Assembly: GCF_009856865.1 (NCBI RefSeq)
Contig: NZ_WVUD01000024.1
Location: 1 to 64,000, forward strand
Length of the DNA: 64,000 bases
Source of the DNA: Solidesulfovibrio aerotolerans
Lineage (GTDB): Bacteria; Desulfobacterota; Desulfovibrionia; Desulfovibrionales; Desulfovibrionaceae
Reading direction: 5' to 3'
Part shown: one piece after another, positions 41,868-51,165 of the stretch
Position numbering within the stretch: position 1 is the first letter of the stretch
Layout of the letters: every line of letters starts with the position of its first letter
The notes under the pieces: generated by a model
What the model was told of the DNA's origin: nothing
The model's input: only the letters and a program-made list of their open reading frames with translations
Database searches by the model: none
Made by a program: the position numbers and the translations under genes

Positions 41868-42305
41868 ATGCCGCACAGCTTTTCTGAAATCTCGCTTATC
41901 TATGTCTCCTTCTCCGTGCTCGTCCTCTACGCCCCGGCTGTGCTGTGCGCCCTGGGACTGGCCTATTTCCTGTACCGCCGCCACTCCCGGCTTGAGCGTC
42001 GCCAGCAACAGCATCAACGCATCCGCCACGCCATCGCGGACAAGGGCCTTGGCAAACGCAAACGGATGCTCTTGGCCGTGCAGCGCCGCAATATCCGGGA
42101 ACTGGCCAAGCTGGTGCGCTGCCAGCTCAAAGAACACGAACGCAACCTCACCCCCTACCAGCACCAACGCGCCTCGTCCTTTATCGAACGGGCCGTCACC
42201 ACCGTAGACTTCGAGCGCCTTTACACGCTACACGCCCTTTTTGCCGCTAACGCCGAAAAGCAGGTTTCCCCGGCTGTGGAAGCCTTTTTCGAGCACACGA
42301 GGTAA
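41868..42305 (+). CDS. Membrane-anchored hypothetical protein
   Basis: 145 residues from the ATG at 41868. One transmembrane helix (IYVSFSVLVLYAPAVLCALG) followed by a very basic, helical cytoplasmic domain (RRHSRLERRQQQHQRIRHAI, KRKRMLLAVQRRNIRELAKL). Two bases separate its stop from the next start, so the two proteins are made together and may interact. I do not recognise the family; alternative upstream starts exist but lack a ribosome-binding site. Confidence 0.6.
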   Translation: MPHSFSEISLIYVSFSVLVLYAPAVLCALGLAYFLYRRHSRLERRQQQHQRIRHAIADKGLGKRKRMLLAVQRRNIRELAKLVRCQLKEHERNLTPYQHQRASSFIERAVTTVDFERLYTLHALFAANAEKQVSPAVEAFFEHTR

Positions 42306-42307
42306 GC

Positions 42308-42814
42308 ATGTCCCTGCCTGAAAATATTGGAAAATTCGTATCCAGACTGATCAATACCGTCAAAAGCGAATCTGCCGACTGGCAAAAGGCGCACCAGTCC
42401 GACCTGGGCCGGCTCAAGGAAGAAAAGGTGCTGGCCGAGGCGGAACTCAAACAGCGTCTGGAACTTATGGAGATCCGGTTTGCCCAGGAATGCAAGCGGG
42501 CCCGTCTGGAAGAAGAACGGCAGACAGAGCATTTCAGCGAATTTCTGGCCAGTATTGACGAAATGAAGGCCAGCATGCTCGAATACTACGGCTCCATGCC
42601 AAAGCCCATAGCGCTTATGATCCACCACCAGGCCGCCGAACTGCTCAGGGAAGCCTGGCACAATCCCGACGCCCGGGAACGCCTGCAAAAGCAGACGCGC
42701 TTTACCAGCCTCATGCTCACCATCACCGAAGACCTCTCGGAACTCGGTCGTGACGGCGGCCCCAAAGCTCTACCGGAAAAGACCATCGCCTTTATCCAGA
42801 ACAAGCTGGAATAG
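42308..42814 (+). CDS. Coiled-coil hypothetical protein
   Basis: 168 residues, charged and almost entirely helical; about 25-85 has a heptad-like pattern (RLKEEKVLAEAELKQRLELM, EIRFAQECKRARLEEERQTE). The ATG follows the preceding stop by two bases with AGG just upstream, pointing to translational coupling. No signal peptide or known motif. Together with the membrane protein before it, it may form a membrane-attached scaffold; this is a guess from composition only. Confidence 0.6.
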   Translation: MSLPENIGKFVSRLINTVKSESADWQKAHQSDLGRLKEEKVLAEAELKQRLELMEIRFAQECKRARLEEERQTEHFSEFLASIDEMKASMLEYYGSMPKPIALMIHHQAAELLREAWHNPDARERLQKQTRFTSLMLTITEDLSELGRDGGPKALPEKTIAFIQNKLE

Positions 42815-42932
42815 CGACCGCCCGCCCACCGGGACAGCCACGGCCCGGCGGGCGGCACCCCGGCCGCACGCCGAGGGGGCAGCGCTTTGGCCGCTGGCCG
42901 CGCTCCCCCCCCAGGTTGCAGCCCCCCTGCCC

Positions 42933-44741
42933 TTACCCGTCCAGACTGCCGAGCTGGCGGATCAATCCGGTCAACGCCCCGGTCTGGTCGGAGAGATTCT
43001 CGAAATGCCGCGAGGCATCGGAGGCTCGATCAGCGTTGTCCCGGGCAATGGTGCTGACCTGCTCCACGCTGTCCATAATGGCCTGGGCCGAGACGGCCTG
43101 CTGATCGGCCGCAGCGGCAATAGCCCCGACCTGGGCAGCGGCCTGTTCGGCCACGCCAAGGATCTGGCGCAGTTTGTCGCCGGAGGTTTCAGCCAATCCG
43201 GCCACGGCGTCCACGGCAGACAGGGTCTTGTCCACGCTGTCGAGGTTGTCCCGGGTCATGGCCTGGATGGCCTGGATGCTTTGTCCCACCTCGCCGGTTG
43301 CGGCCATGGTCTTTTCCGCCAGCTTGCGCACCTCGTCGGCCACCACGGCAAACCCGCGTCCGGCGTCGCCGGCCCGGGCCGCTTCGATGGCGGCATTGAG
43401 CGCCAGCAGGTTGGTCTGGTCGGCGATATCGGAAATGACCTGGATGACCGCGCCAATGCCCTCGGACTGGGTTCCCAAACGTCCCATGTTGCTTTTAAGC
43501 GCATCGGCCATGGCTTTGAGGTCGTCGGTGGCCGCCATGGTGCGCTTGACGATGGTTGCGCCTTCGGTGGCGGTTTCCCGGGTCAGCCCGGTTGATTTCG
43601 AGGCTTCGGCGGCATTTTGAGCCACTTCGCCCACGGCGTCGCGCATGTGGGCCATGGCTTGGCCCGTGCTTTCCAGACGCTGCTGCTGGCTGGTCGCCCC
43701 GTGTCGGATGTCCTGGCCGATGGCGGTGAGATCGCGGGTGGCCGTGCCAAGATGCCCGACCACGCCGGTGAGCCCCTGCACCGTGGCCAGCATGGCGGCA
43801 TTGGCGGATTCGGCTTGCAACATGGCCTGCCGGGCCGCTTCGGCGGCCTCTTCGGAACGCCGGGCCTGGCGATTGGCCTCGTTTTCCTTTTCGGTCAGCG
43901 CGGCGAGATTGGCCGCCAGGGACACGGCCATGGCTTCCAGGGCCTGCTGCAACTGGCTGGCCTCGTCACGGCCGGTGGCGTCGAGATGGACGTCGAGGTC
44001 GCCGGCGGCAATGCGCCGGGCCGCGTCGGTGGTTTCACGGATGGGGCGCACGATGCCCCGCGAGGTGACAAGGCTCATGGGCAAAAGGACGAGCAGAAAC
44101 ATGACGGCGAAGACGACCGAATCGATCAGCGTGGCGCGGTTGGCCGTGGCGCGCATCCGCCCGGCAATGCTCGCAGCGGTCTCGTCAACATTGTCGACGT
44201 ACACCCCGGTGCCGATCCAATAGGCTGTCCCGGGGATGGCAACGGCGTAGCCGATCTTGGGCATGTCGCCCTTGCCGGGCTTGGCCCAGGTGAAATTGAC
44301 GAAGCCGCCGCCCGAGGCGGCCGCTTTGGCCAGTTCGCGCACCGAATGGACGCCGTCAGGCCCTTTGAGGCCGTCGAGATCCTTGCCGTGCAGGGCCGGA
44401 TTGACGGCGTGGGCTACGCTGGTGGTGCCGGAATAGATAAAGAAATAGCCTGAACGGTCGGTTTCAAAAATGGCTCCTTTGATGGCCTCGCGCAAAAACG
44501 CCACCCGGGCCGGCTCATCAGGCACCTGGGCCAGGGCCGTGGCCAGGGCGGCCGCCAGGACATCGGTGGCCACTTTTATTTTGGCCCGCTCGCCAGCCAG
44601 CAAAGCCTTTTGGGCTTCGCCTGCGCCGGCATCGGCCAGGGTGTAGGAGGAATAGGTGCCCACGCCGAAAATGACGGCAGCGGACAGGGCGGAAACGAAA
44701 AAAAGCAACAGGAGACGGGAGGCAATAGGGAGATTTTTCAA
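42933..44741 (-). CDS. Methyl-accepting chemotaxis protein with single Cache domain
   Basis: 602 residues. Transmembrane helix about 8-30, periplasmic single-Cache-2-type sensor about 35-195 ([40 protein letters not shown]), second helix about 205-228, HAMP ([20 protein letters not shown]), coiled coil, then the signalling domain with the hairpin tip [20 protein letters not shown] followed by [20 protein letters not shown]. It controls the flagellar kinase CheA in response to a small ligand. Complete; no pentapeptide for methyltransferase binding at the C-terminus (ends RQLGSLDG). Confidence 0.92.
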   Translation of the reverse strand: MKNLPIASRLLLLFFVSALSAAVIFGVGTYSSYTLADAGAGEAQKALLAGERAKIKVATDVLAAALATALAQVPDEPARVAFLREAIKGAIFETDRSGYFFIYSGTTSVAHAVNPALHGKDLDGLKGPDGVHSVRELAKAAASGGGFVNFTWAKPGKGDMPKIGYAVAIPGTAYWIGTGVYVDNVDETAASIAGRMRATANRATLIDSVVFAVMFLLVLLPMSLVTSRGIVRPIRETTDAARRIAAGDLDVHLDATGRDEASQLQQALEAMAVSLAANLAALTEKENEANRQARRSEEAAEAARQAMLQAESANAAMLATVQGLTGVVGHLGTATRDLTAIGQDIRHGATSQQQRLESTGQAMAHMRDAVGEVAQNAAEASKSTGLTRETATEGATIVKRTMAATDDLKAMADALKSNMGRLGTQSEGIGAVIQVISDIADQTNLLALNAAIEAARAGDAGRGFAVVADEVRKLAEKTMAATGEVGQSIQAIQAMTRDNLDSVDKTLSAVDAVAGLAETSGDKLRQILGVAEQAAAQVGAIAAAADQQAVSAQAIMDSVEQVSTIARDNADRASDASRHFENLSDQTGALTGLIRQLGSLDG

Positions 44742-44821
44742 GACACAAACTCCTTGTCTTGGGAAAAAGCGCCCTTGGCCTGTCCCCGCAGCAACACGGC
44801 CGGAGGGTGGCAGGGAGGGGA

Positions 44822-45115
44822 TTACAGGGTTGCGCCGCCGGCCAGGGCAATGAGATAGACGGCCGTCGCCACGCCGACAAACTGGAGTGCCCGGCTGACA
44901 AAGGCGCGGCGCTTGGCAAGCATGAACTCCACCATACCGATTCGTTCGTCAGGACGTTCGCGAATATGGGGCAGCCGGTCGATGTAGTGGTCCATATAGG
45001 CTGGCTCGGAAAGCAAAAGCAGATAGATCCGGTTGCGGCAATACAGTCGAAAAAACAAGGCGACGACCAGAAAATAGGCGAGAAAGAGTGCGATTGCATA
45101 TGTCAGGCTCAGCAT
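44822..45115 (-). CDS. Small two-helix membrane protein
   Basis: 97 residues from the ATG at 45115, selected for GGAAGG upstream; the open frame extends far upstream but that stretch is a shadow. Two hydrophobic segments, [18 protein letters not shown] and [19 protein letters not shown], enclose a charged loop ([20 protein letters not shown]). Lies between the chemoreceptor and comEC, convergent with neither. No recognised family. Confidence 0.6.
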   Translation of the reverse strand: MLSLTYAIALFLAYFLVVALFFRLYCRNRIYLLLLSEPAYMDHYIDRLPHIRERPDERIGMVEFMLAKRRAFVSRALQFVGVATAVYLIALAGGATL

Positions 45116-45226
45116 GGATACCTTCCTTTGCGGCCAGACCAATGCGGCGGCCGTCCTGGTCGTCTTCCCACACTTCCCCCGTAAATTCAAGCCATCGCGC
45201 CGGCCGCATCGCCCTGGCGGCAGGCG

Positions 45227-47748
45227 ATGGGCCTTGCGCCAACCCCACAAGCTTCCTACACTCCGGCCGTGGCTTTGTGTCAAAAAACGGACAGTTCTGT
45301 GCACCCAGCGCCCGACCAGACCGTGCCCCGCAGCGTGCCGCCGTTGTTGCCCTGGCAGCCGTGTTTTTTGGCCTATGCCGCCGGCATACTGGCTGGGACC
45401 GCGTTTGTGCCGGCGCTTTTCGCCTTGGCCTTGCTGCTCTGTTTCCCGCGTCCCCTGCCCGGCAGCCCGCGCCTGACCACTTTTCTCCTTGCCTTCGGCC
45501 TGGGCCTTGGCGCGGGATACTGGGCCATGCCCGCCCTGCCCCAGGCTTCGCCGGCCTGTGTCACCAAAGCCGAACCGGTCACAGCCGTCGGCGTCGTGAC
45601 CGAGGTCGATCCCAGGCCCGAAAACCGGCTGGCAGTTATCCTCAAAGACGTGCGCCTGACGGAGCGCGACGCAACCCAGGCCGCCTTGCCCGGCCGGCTG
45701 GCCGCCACCATCGACCACCCGGGCTTTGAGCCAACTCCCGGCGACGTCCTGGCCATCACCGGCCGGGTGCGCACAACCGCCGGCTTTTCCAACCCCGGGA
45801 CCACCGATTTTGCTTTTTTGCGCCGCCTGGACGGCGTCTTTTTCCGCACCTATGCCCGAGGCGACCGCGATCAGGTCAAACGGCTGTCCCAAAGCGACAA
45901 TGGGCCGGCCTTGTGGCGACAAGCGCTACGCCAGCACGTGGCCCAGGCCCTGGCCACGCCGCCGGACGGGCCAGCCATGGACGCCGCCGCCAGGGCCGGT
46001 CGGGCCATGGTGCCGGCGCTGCTGTTTGACGACAAATCCGGCTTCACCGAAGACGACCTCGATCTGGTGCGCCGGGCCTCCCTGGCCCATACCCTGGCCC
46101 TGTCCGGCATGAACGTGGCCTACGTCGTCACCCTGGCCACCGCACTCATCCTTGTGGCCGGCAAAATCAGGCCGGGCCTCTACCTGCGCCTGCCCCGCCC
46201 CCGGCTCATCGTCCTTGCCGCCGCGCCCCTGGTCGTTGCCTACTGCTGGATCGGCGGGGCCTCGCCGTCGCTGCTGCGAGCGGCCCTCATGTTCGCCGCC
46301 TTTGGCCTCATGCTGCTCCTTGGCCGCGACAAGGCCCTGTTCGACGGCCTGTTCCTGGCCCTGGCCGCCTTCCTTGTCGTCTCGCCCCTGGCTGTCTACA
46401 GCGCCAGCCTGCAACTCTCGGCCCTGGCCGTGGCCGGCATGGCCCTGTTCTGGCAGCTGTTTCGCAGGCTCGCGGGCCGCATCCCCGGCTCGGGCCTGCC
46501 CCGCACCGCACTCCTGTGGACCCTTGGCATCCTGTGGACCAGCGTGAGCGCCGAAGTCGCCGTGCTGCCGCTTTTGGCCCGGATCTTTGGCGAGTTGGCG
46601 TTTAATCCCTGGATCAATCTGCTGTGGCTGCCGGTCCTTGGCGGCGTGGTCATGCCGCTGGTCCTTTGCGGCGCAGCTATCGTGGCCATTCCCGGCCTCG
46701 CTCAGGCCGGCGGGCTGCTTCTCACCCTGGCCGCCGAGTGCTGCGCCTGGCTCATGCGCGCCCTGGCCTTTTTCGACGCCCAGGGCCTGCTTGTTTCCCA
46801 GGCCGTTCTTCGCCCGCAATGGCCGGCCCTTTTGGGGTGCTACGGGCTGCTGGCCGCCCTGGCGTTTCCTGCGGCCGGCCGGGCCAAACCCCGCGCCGCC
46901 ATCCTGGCCAGTCTGGCCCTGCTCCTGATCCCGGCCACGTGGCAAGCCGTCCAGGACAGCCGGCAAAACGTCAGCCTCACCGTCCTGGACGTGGGCCAGG
47001 GCCAGTCCGTCGTGGTCACCATCCCCGGCGGCAAGCGCCTGCTCATCGACGCCGGAGGACTCTTTGGCAATTTCGACGTGGGCCGGGCCGTGGTCGGAGC
47101 CTTCCTCACCGACGGCCGCCGGCCGCGCATCGAAATGGCCCTGGCCAGCCACCCCCACAGTGACCACATCAAAGGCTTCGTCTCCCTGCTCTCCCGCTTC
47201 GAAATCGGGGCCTTTTACGATAACGGCGGCAGACCCGAAGCCTCCCTCGCCGCCCCCATCGAGGCCGCCCTGGCCCGGCGCAACATTCCCCGTAAAGCCC
47301 TGGCCGCCGGCGACAACCTGGACCTCGGCCAAGGCCTTGCCCTCGAAGTGCTCCACCCCGGCCCCGACGACGACCTTTCGACCAACAACGGCTCGCTCAT
47401 CCTGCGCCTGACCCAAAACGGCCACGGGCTGGCCCTTTTTCCCGGCGACGCCCAAACCGCCGTGCTGCGCAAACTCGCCCAAAAAGGCCACGATCTGCGC
47501 GCCGACGTGCTCGTCCTGCCACACCACGGCTCATCCTCCAGCCTGGCCAACGCTTCTACGCCGCCGTCGCCCCCCAGGTCGCCATCGCCAGCGCCGGCGA
47601 CTCGGGACACTACCCGTCCGGCAAAGTGTTGGATTCCCTGGCCCGGCTGGCCTGCCCAACCTACGCCACCAACCACAACGGCGCCGTCACGGTCCGCTTT
47701 GACGATGCAGGGACGATGGTCGGCGTGGAGACGCAGCGAAGCGAATAA
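45227..47748 (+). CDS. comEC: ComEC/Rec2 DNA-uptake channel, C-terminal frameshift
   Basis: DUF4131-type N-terminal domain, a Competence domain with many transmembrane helices (LVRRASLAHTLALSGMNVAY is the usual start), and a C-terminal metallo-beta-lactamase-like domain (LDVGQGQSVVV, HPHSDHIKGF, LPHHGSSSS). ComEC carries single-stranded DNA across the inner membrane during transformation. At about 47545-47552 one base is missing: the frame leaves RFYAAVAPQVAIASAGDSGH, which continues in the next frame and stops at TAA 47746-47748; uncorrected reading runs to 47851 with an unrelated Pro/Arg-rich tail. Real mutation or sequencing error cannot be told apart. Start uncertain; 45227 is the longest. 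Confidence 0.85.
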
Positions 47749-47951
47749 TGCGGCGAAGAACTGGGGCGCTGCCCCAGACCCCGCCAAGAGAGGCTCTGCC
47801 TCTCCTGGACCTCTCCGCCGGGGGGCGACGGCCCCCCGGACCCCCGGTTAGGGGCGCATGGGGTGGACGGAATAAGGGGCTGAGGCGGACGCGGGAGTGT
47901 GGGAAGACTGTTGGCGCGGGAGCGCGGGAGCGCTTGGCGGCTGCGCCGCGT

Positions 47952-48025
47952 GGGTGGCTGCAATTCGGGCCGCCGACACTCCCCGCGAAGCGCGGGGAGC
48001 ACGGCGGCCCCAATTGCAGCCACCC
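47952..48025. repeat. Long inverted repeat 1 (24 bp stem, inner 9 bp stem)
   Basis: The arms 47952-47975 and 48002-48025 pair over 24 positions with one mismatch; inside, CTCCCCGCG and CGCGGGGAG (47979-47999) form a second perfect stem. Confidence 0.85.
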
Positions 48026-48123
48026 GGTTCGCCCGTAAAGGCAAAAAAACGAGCTAGTTCTGCCAAAGCCCCAATGTCTTTTCGATTAGGCTCCAAATCT
48101 TGTCGCTCAGACTCCAACAAAAT

Positions 48124-48177
48124 GCGGCCCTGGGGCTTTTGCGCAAGGCTTTGATTGCGCAAAAGCCCCAGGGCCGC
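48124..48177. repeat. Long inverted repeat 2 (23 bp perfect stem)
   Basis: 48124-48146 and 48155-48177 are exact reverse complements, with an 8-base loop. Contains TTTTGCGCAA. Confidence 0.9.
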
Positions 48178-48186
48178 TGGCGAGTT

Positions 48187-48257
48187 GGGGGTCGGAATTT
48201 GGCCGCTGTTCCTGGCGCGGCTTCCGCGTCGGGAACAGCGGCCAAATTCCGACCCCC
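48187..48257. repeat. Long inverted repeat 3 (26 bp perfect stem)
   Basis: 48187-48212 and 48232-48257 are exact reverse complements with a 19-base loop that can itself pair (CGCGG/CCGCG). Starts nine bases after inverted repeat 2. Confidence 0.9.
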
Positions 48258-48400
48258 ATTCCCCCACGCCGACGCTGCCGCCAACGCCGCACCTCCAACC
48301 CGCTTACCCATCTCCCGCCCCCCAATCGGGGGGTCCGGGGGGATCATCCCCCCGGCCGCCGGAGGCATCTTCGTTTCTGTCTTCTCTTTTCTTCCACCCA

Positions 48401-49408
48401 CTAAAATATAAAATTCAGCTTTTTCTTCAACCCTTCCAGGTTGCGGCTCGCGCGCTCGCGGGCTTTGGTGTCGCCGGATTTCAAAATATCCCAGACGAGG
48501 TTGGGATCTTTATCGAAGGCTTTGCGGCGGTCGCGGATGGGTTCGAGGAAGGCGTTCATGGATTCGACGAGCAGCTTTTTGCAGTCGCCGCAGCCCCAGG
48601 TGGCGTGGGTGCAGCCGTCGATGATCTCGGGCAATTTCGCCGGATCGGTGAGCAATTCGTGGTAGGGGAACAGGTTGCATTCTTTGGGATCGCCCGGATC
48701 GGTTAAGCGGGCGCGTTTTTCGCAAGTCAGCATGCTCATGACTTTTTTCTTCATGGCACCCGGTTCTTCGGACAGGCCGATGGCGTTGCCGTAGCTTTTG
48801 CTCATTTTGCGGCCGTCGAGACCGGGCAGTTTCGAATCCGGGGTGAGCATGGCCTGGGGTTCGGGGAAGAAATTGCCGTAGAGGTGGTTGGCCCGGCGGG
48901 CGATTTCCCGGGTCAGTTCCAGGTGCGGCAGTTGATCGAGGCCCACGGGCACGAAGGCGGGCTTATAGATGAGGATATCCGAAGCCATGAGTACGGGATA
49001 GCCGAGGAAGCCGTAGGTATTGAGTTCCTTGGCGGCCAATTCCTGAAGCTGATCCTTGTAGGTGGGGCAGCGCTCCAGCCAGGGCACCGGGGTGACCATG
49101 GACAGGAGCAGATGCAGTTCGGCGTGTTCCTTGATCTGGGACTGCTGGAACAGCACGCATTTGTGCGGATCAAGGCCGGCCGCGACCCAGTCCTTGACCA
49201 GATCCGGCACGAAACCTTTGATGCGTTTGGGATCGGCGTATTCGGTGGTCAAGGCGTGCCAGTCGGCCACGAAGAAGTAGCATTCGTGGCTGTCTTGCAG
49301 ATTGATCCAGTTTTTGAGCACACCGAAGTAGTGGCCGAGATGGAGCGCGCCGGTGGGGCGCATGCCGGAGACGATGCGTTTGTTTTCTTTGGGAGTATTT
49401 TCGCTCAT
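48401..49408 (-). CDS. trpS: Tryptophanyl-tRNA synthetase
   Basis: 335 residues from the ATG at 49408 (GGA nine bases upstream); an ATG five codons earlier is possible. Class I synthetase with the HIGH-type motif GALHLGHYFG and the KMSKS motif in DGRKMSKSYGN. The C-terminal part (CGDCKKLLVESMNAFLEPIR) is the usual anticodon-binding helical end of this long bacterial subtype. Charges tRNA-Trp. Upstream on the same strand lies the site-2 protease gene with a gap of 60 bases, an arrangement seen in related genomes (my recollection, not checked). Confidence 0.95.
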   Translation of the reverse strand: MSENTPKENKRIVSGMRPTGALHLGHYFGVLKNWINLQDSHECYFFVADWHALTTEYADPKRIKGFVPDLVKDWVAAGLDPHKCVLFQQSQIKEHAELHLLLSMVTPVPWLERCPTYKDQLQELAAKELNTYGFLGYPVLMASDILIYKPAFVPVGLDQLPHLELTREIARRANHLYGNFFPEPQAMLTPDSKLPGLDGRKMSKSYGNAIGLSEEPGAMKKKVMSMLTCEKRARLTDPGDPKECNLFPYHELLTDPAKLPEIIDGCTHATWGCGDCKKLLVESMNAFLEPIRDRRKAFDKDPNLVWDILKSGDTKARERASRNLEGLKKKLNFIF

Positions 49409-49468
49409 GACCGAAGATTCCATACTGTCTGTCGTCAGGGGGGATGGGATGGCGGCCGGGGCCGCGAC

Positions 49469-50113
49469 CTAGAGCAACACGTGGGTGAAAAAGCTGACCA
49501 GCGGCATGATAAGCCGGCCCAGGATGCCGGTTACGGCCAGGAGCAGCAGCGCAATAAAACCCCAGCGGCCAAAGGACATGTACCTGTCGGCCAGGGGCGG
49601 CGGCAGGAAGGCGGCCAGCACGTTGCTGCCGTCCAGAGGCGGGATGGGGAGCAGATTAAAGACGGCCAGGGCCAGATTGACCTGGACGCCGGCGGCGCAG
49701 ATGTAGGCCAGGGGCGCGAGTATCCGGTAGGCGGCGGAGTCGGGCACAACGCCCATGGCGGCGTATTCGATGAGCCGGATGAGCAGGGCGAAGCCGATGG
49801 CCAGGGCGACGTTCATGGCCGGTCCGGCCAGGGCCACGAGCATCATGCCCCGGGCCGGGTCGCGGAAGTAGCGCGGATTGACCGGCACGGGCTTGGCCCA
49901 ACCGATCATGCGGGTGAGCAAAAAGGCCAGGGCACCGATGGGGTCGAGGTGTTTAAGGGGATTAAAGGTCAGCCGGCCGGCCAGTCTGGCCGTGGGATCG
50001 CCCAGCCAGTTGGCGACGTAGCCGTGGGCCACCTCGTGAAAGGTGACGCCCATGAGCACTGGAACGAGGAGCAGTGCAATCTCCTGAATGGCGCGTGCGA
50101 TATCTGGAAACAT
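49469..50113 (-). CDS. Site-2 protease (M50 family), membrane zinc metalloprotease
   Basis: 214 residues, all membrane-embedded. HEVAH (residues 26-30) supplies two zinc ligands and the catalytic Glu; NLLPIPPLDGS near 162-172 supplies the third ligand Asp, as in the compact S2P group. There is no PDZ or CBS domain. Such enzymes cut transmembrane segments of signalling or short membrane proteins; the substrate here is unknown. Transcribed with trpS. Confidence 0.9.
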   Translation of the reverse strand: MFPDIARAIQEIALLLVPVLMGVTFHEVAHGYVANWLGDPTARLAGRLTFNPLKHLDPIGALAFLLTRMIGWAKPVPVNPRYFRDPARGMMLVALAGPAMNVALAIGFALLIRLIEYAAMGVVPDSAAYRILAPLAYICAAGVQVNLALAVFNLLPIPPLDGSNVLAAFLPPPLADRYMSFGRWGFIALLLLAVTGILGRLIMPLVSFFTHVLL

Positions 50114-50274
50114 GGCCTAGGCGGCTAGCACGAACGCCAAGCCGGGGCAAGGCCTATCCCCGGACAGGGCTATCCCCGGACCGGAGCATCATCCGGGAAG
50201 TCGGCGGGTTCTCGTCGCAGGACTCGGCCGTGGCCGCGTCAGGAGGAGAGTACTCCCGGCGCGGCCAAGGGCAT

Positions 50275-50649
50275 CTACGATCCTGTCGCGGCCTTGGCCA
50301 TGGCCTGGGCCACCTTGGACTTGAGCTCGCCCAAATCCACGGACTTGACCACGTAGTAGTCGGCGGCGATGGACTTGAGATCGTGCTGGAAGCTGTCGTA
50401 GGCGGTGCTGAGGATTACCGGAATGGCCTGATCCTTGCCGCGGATTTCCTGCAGCAGATCGAGTCCCGAGCGATTGCCGCCGAGCTTGATGTCGAGCACC
50501 ACAACATCAGGGGCGACCTTCTCCAGCAGCGGCAGGATATCTTCCTCGCCGTCGGAGACAACTACCTGATAGCCTTCGCCTTCCAGTTCTTCCTGGTACA
50601 ACATTCGGATATGCTTTTCGTCATCGACGACCAAAATCTTCCCGCTCAT
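50275..50649 (-). CDS. Single-domain response regulator
   Basis: 124 residues from the ATG at 50649 with GGAG nine bases upstream. A receiver with the acidic pair in LVVDDEKH and phosphoacceptor Asp in VVVLDIKLGGNRSGLD; Ser/Thr in ILSTAYD; the Lys position is in YYVVKSVD, where the Pro usually after Lys is Ser. No output domain. The GGNRSG insertion after the active-site strand is slightly unusual. Transcribed toward the protease gene with 160 bases between; cognate kinase not in the window. Confidence 0.85.
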   Translation of the reverse strand: MSGKILVVDDEKHIRMLYQEELEGEGYQVVVSDGEEDILPLLEKVAPDVVVLDIKLGGNRSGLDLLQEIRGKDQAIPVILSTAYDSFQHDLKSIAADYYVVKSVDLGELKSKVAQAMAKAATGS

Positions 50650-50795
50650 GGATAAACTCCTTGGAATACGGCACAAATCATTACAGGTGCCTGCCAGACA
50701 ATTGCATCTTATGCGCAAATCCCTTTCCCCGGTCAACCGTTTTCAGCCTCTCCCTGGCTTGATTCCCAAACCCGACCGGGATACACAGCCTGCCT

Positions 50796-50993
50796 ATGAT
50801 AACAGTGACCATCGACGGCAAAAAACCGCCGCTCACCTACCCCAAACTCAAGACCGTCCTCCAATTGCTGGCCAATCTTAACCTTCGTGTCAACGATGCC
50901 CTGATCATCCGGGAGGGCGAACTGCTCACCCCGGACCGCCATCTGCGCCCCGGCGACCATGTCACCGTGCGTATGGTCATGTCCCGGGGCTGA
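50796..50993 (+). CDS. ThiS/MoaD-like sulfur carrier
   Basis: 65 residues of beta-grasp type: MITVTIDGKKPPLTYPKLKT, NDALIIREGELLTPDRHLRP, GDHVTVRMVMSRG. The arrangement (..LTPDRxLRPGDxVxV..) matches small ubiquitin-like sulfur carriers. They normally end in Gly-Gly, which is converted to a thiocarboxylate; this one ends Arg-Gly. The next gene is a PP-loop tRNA thiolase whose relatives (TtuA) use such a carrier, so the pairing makes sense. An upstream ribosome-binding site is weak. Confidence 0.7.
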   Translation: MITVTIDGKKPPLTYPKLKTVLQLLANLNLRVNDALIIREGELLTPDRHLRPGDHVTVRMVMSRG

Positions 50994-51165
50994 TCGCCGG
51001 CCGCCTTGCGCCGCCGGGGCGCGAAAACGCGCGGCCGGTCCGATACGGCGTCGGCCAAAAGCATTGGTGCAGCGTGCCACATCCAGACCTGCTCCGCGGC
51101 CCGGTGCAGCGTTACCCAGGAACTGGCGCTGCGATCTGCGGCTCTTTTTTGCGAGGACAAATGTT

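Larger units (their letters stand above)
47749..48400. other. Gene-free stretch with three very long hairpins
   Basis: About 650 GC-rich bases between comEC and trpS (convergent). Besides two copies of the dispersed GC-rich repeat (47813-47852 and 48328-48365) it holds three large inverted repeats described separately. No coding sequence is supported. Confidence 0.5.

Noticed and set aside
45926-47527. A 533-codon minus-strand frame within comEC
   Set aside because: Gly/Gln-rich composition typical of the antisense of an Ala/Leu-rich membrane protein; ComEC motifs are on the plus strand.
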